From Bacillota bacterium (lineage in GTDB: Bacteria; Bacillota; Clostridia; Peptostreptococcales; Anaerovoracaceae): 6,308 nt of DNA. How positions within the stretch are numbered: the stretch's first letter is position 1; every line of letters begins with the position of its first letter. The position numbers were made by a program, and so were the translations under genes. Below are positions 4,837 to 6,308 of this stretch, in pieces. Below the pieces are notes generated by a model. The model did not search any database. It had not been told where the DNA came from and saw only the letters and a program-made list of their open reading frames with translations. Where the stretch lies: positions 1 to 6,308 of the forward strand of contig JAEEPD010000174.1 in assembly GCA_016284575.1 (NCBI GenBank). The letters run 5' to 3'.

Positions 4837-6308
4837 ATGATAGATCATATTTCCATTAAAAACTTTGCGATAATCAAGGAGCTGAGCCTGGACCTTCAGC
4901 CGGGGCTGAATATCATCACCGGCGAGACCGGCGCGGGCAAGTCCATAATTATCGAGGCAATAAGCATGGCTCTTGGTGCCCGGGCTGACACGGATTACAT
5001 CCGCACCGGGGAGGACAAGGCCGTTATAAGCATGGCGCTGGATCCGGAAAACGCCGATATTTCAGCGATTTTGGAGGATGCGGGCGTAGAGGATGAGGGC
5101 ATGCTCATCCTTCAGCGCGACATCAGTAGCCAGGGCAGAAGCCTCTGCAGGATAAACGGCAGCATGGTGCCCCTTTCCGTCCTGGGACGGCTCTGCAGGC
5201 AGCTGGCGGACATCCACGGCCAGTACGACAACCAGAACCTGCTGGATCCCGATAATCACATAGACATACTGGACCTTTACGGAGGTCAGCAGCTGGCAGC
5301 CCTCAGGGAGCAGGTATCGGACTGCTATAAGGACTACGTAAGCGCATCTTCTGAGCTTATGAATCTGCGCAAAAGCATTGCAGAGACCCGCCGCCAGAAG
5401 GAGCTTTTAAGCTTTGAGCTGAGCGACATTCGCTCCGCTGCCCTTTCCATAGGAGAGGACGATGAGCTGGAGGAAAGGGTCAGCCTTATGCAGAATTCCG
5501 AGAGCATCTACTCCGCCCTCACCCAGGCCTACGAGGCCATCTACGGCGGCGACGGCGAGTACGATGCCATGAGCCCCCTGGGCCATGCAATGGAGCAGCT
5601 CTCCGGCGTGGAGAGCTTTTCCGCGGAAATCAAGGCCATTTCTGAGGCTGTAAGCGATGCATATTATAAGCTGGACGATCTTAATTCTTCCATAAGAAGG
5701 CTCAGGGATTCCATAAACTTTGAGCCGGAGGAGCTGAATCAGGCAATCGAGAGGCTGGAGACCGTAAATTCCATGAAGAAGCGCTACGGCGGCAGCATCG
5801 AGGCTGTCCTGGCCTATGCCCAGGAGGCTGAGGAAAAGCTCAAGACCGCAGAAAACGCTGAGGAAAGAGTAGCTCAGCTGGAAAAGCTCATTTCCGAAAG
5901 CTTTGCCAGGTACAGCAGCTTCGCTGAAAGGCTTACGGCTGAGCGCAAAAAAACTGCCCTGGTCCTGGATCAGGCAGTCAATAAGGAGCTGGCGGAGCTG
6001 AATTTCCATGACGCGGACTTTTCTGCCGCCATCGAAGCAGGCTCCCCCTCTGAAAAGGGCTCGGACAAGATAGAATTTCTGATCTCCACCAACAAGGGCG
6101 AGGCCCACAAGCCCCTGGCCAAGATAGCCAGCGGCGGCGAGCTTTCCCGCATAATGCTGGCCCTTAAGAGCATTCTCGGAGACATAGACCGCATACCCAC
6201 CATGATCTTCGATGAGATCGACAGCGGCATTTCAGGCGCAACCGCAGGGATAGTCGGCAACAAGCTAAAGGCCATCTCCAGAGATCACCAGATCATCTGC
6301 ATCACCCA
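4837..6308 (+). CDS. recN: DNA repair ATPase RecN, C-terminus cut by right edge
   Basis: RecN is an SMC-like ATPase recruited early to double-strand breaks, where it helps bring DNA ends or sister chromosomes together for RecA-dependent repair. The 490 residues seen begin MIDHISIKNFAIIKELSL, the standard RecN N-terminus. They carry Walker A GETGAGKS (29-36), HGQYDNQNLLDP (about 129-140), a long charged central region that should form the coiled coil (about 155-350), the ABC signature ASGGELSRIMLALK (431-444) and Walker B MIFDEIDSGISG (456-467). The window stops just after ICIT, where the conserved switch histidine is expected, so about 65-80 residues are missing from a family length near 555-570. 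The ATG at 4837 follows argR by 14 nt and lacks a clear Shine-Dalgarno sequence (only GAAG), so translation may depend on argR. Cotranscription would place recN under the argR promoter. Confidence 0.98.
   Translation, partial: MIDHISIKNFAIIKELSLDLQPGLNIITGETGAGKSIIIEAISMALGARADTDYIRTGEDKAVISMALDPENADISAILEDAGVEDEGMLILQRDISSQGRSLCRINGSMVPLSVLGRLCRQLADIHGQYDNQNLLDPDNHIDILDLYGGQQLAALREQVSDCYKDYVSASSELMNLRKSIAETRRQKELLSFELSDIRSAALSIGEDDELEERVSLMQNSESIYSALTQAYEAIYGGDGEYDAMSPLGHAMEQLSGVESFSAEIKAISEAVSDAYYKLDDLNSSIRRLRDSINFEPEELNQAIERLETVNSMKKRYGGSIEAVLAYAQEAEEKLKTAENAEERVAQLEKLISESFARYSSFAERLTAERKKTALVLDQAVNKELAELNFHDADFSAAIEAGSPSEKGSDKIEFLISTNKGEAHKPLAKIASGGELSRIMLALKSILGDIDRIPTMIFDEIDSGISGATAGIVGNKLKAISRDHQIICIT

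Noticed and set aside
5407..6275. Minus-strand open frames opposite recN
   Set aside because: The recN frame here has an intact ABC signature and Walker B motif. The antisense products show no recognisable motifs and are compositional shadows.
1..6308. Possibility of a hidden defence system, mobile element, CRISPR array or RNA gene
   Set aside because: Conserved coding genes cover nearly all of the window, with only one gap longer than 50 nt. I saw no repeat arrays, terminal inverted repeats, transposase or integrase motifs, or tRNA-like structures.

Overview
This window reads as chromosomal DNA of a Gram-positive, probably endospore-forming member of Clostridia (Bacillota). The evidence is a SpoIID-type lytic transglycosylase encoded beside ruvB and queA, adjacent argR and recN genes, AGGAG-type ribosome binding sites, and proteins with Firmicutes-type motifs. 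Base composition is moderately G+C rich, with frequent ATA isoleucine and AGG/AGA arginine codons. I cannot name a genus, and a narrower guess such as Lachnospiraceae or a relative is only an impression.

The layout is two divergent gene blocks around one control region of about 155 bp (4218-4372). The left block runs on the minus strand in the order ruvC (4217-3705), ruvA (3662-3063), ruvB (3060-1996), spoIID-like (2002-467) and queA (458 to the left edge, cut). Every junction after ruvC-ruvA is 8 nt or less or overlaps, so this is very likely one transcript. The right block runs on the plus strand with argR (4373-4822) and recN (4837 to the right edge, cut), separated by 14 nt.

RuvA, RuvB and RuvC together form the Holliday junction branch-migration and resolution machine. 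RecN is an SMC-like ATPase of double-strand-break repair, so both arms serve recombinational repair. SpoIID-like (peptidoglycan remodelling), QueA (queuosine tRNA modification) and ArgR (arginine-responsive repressor) are passengers from other processes.

The most informative part is the divergent intergenic region. Reading toward ruvC there is an extended -10 promoter (TGCTATAAT), and the spacer between its -35 and -10 holds a LexA-type GAAC-N4-GTTT element, which suggests SOS control of ruvCAB-spoIID-queA. Reading toward argR there is an extended -10 (TGGTATACT), followed by a near-perfect ARG box (13 of 14 consensus positions) abutting the argR ribosome binding site, which suggests autorepression that would also reach recN.

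I found no mobile element, CRISPR array, RNA gene, intrinsic terminator or unknown gene system. Apart from this regulatory region, the window is conserved housekeeping DNA.
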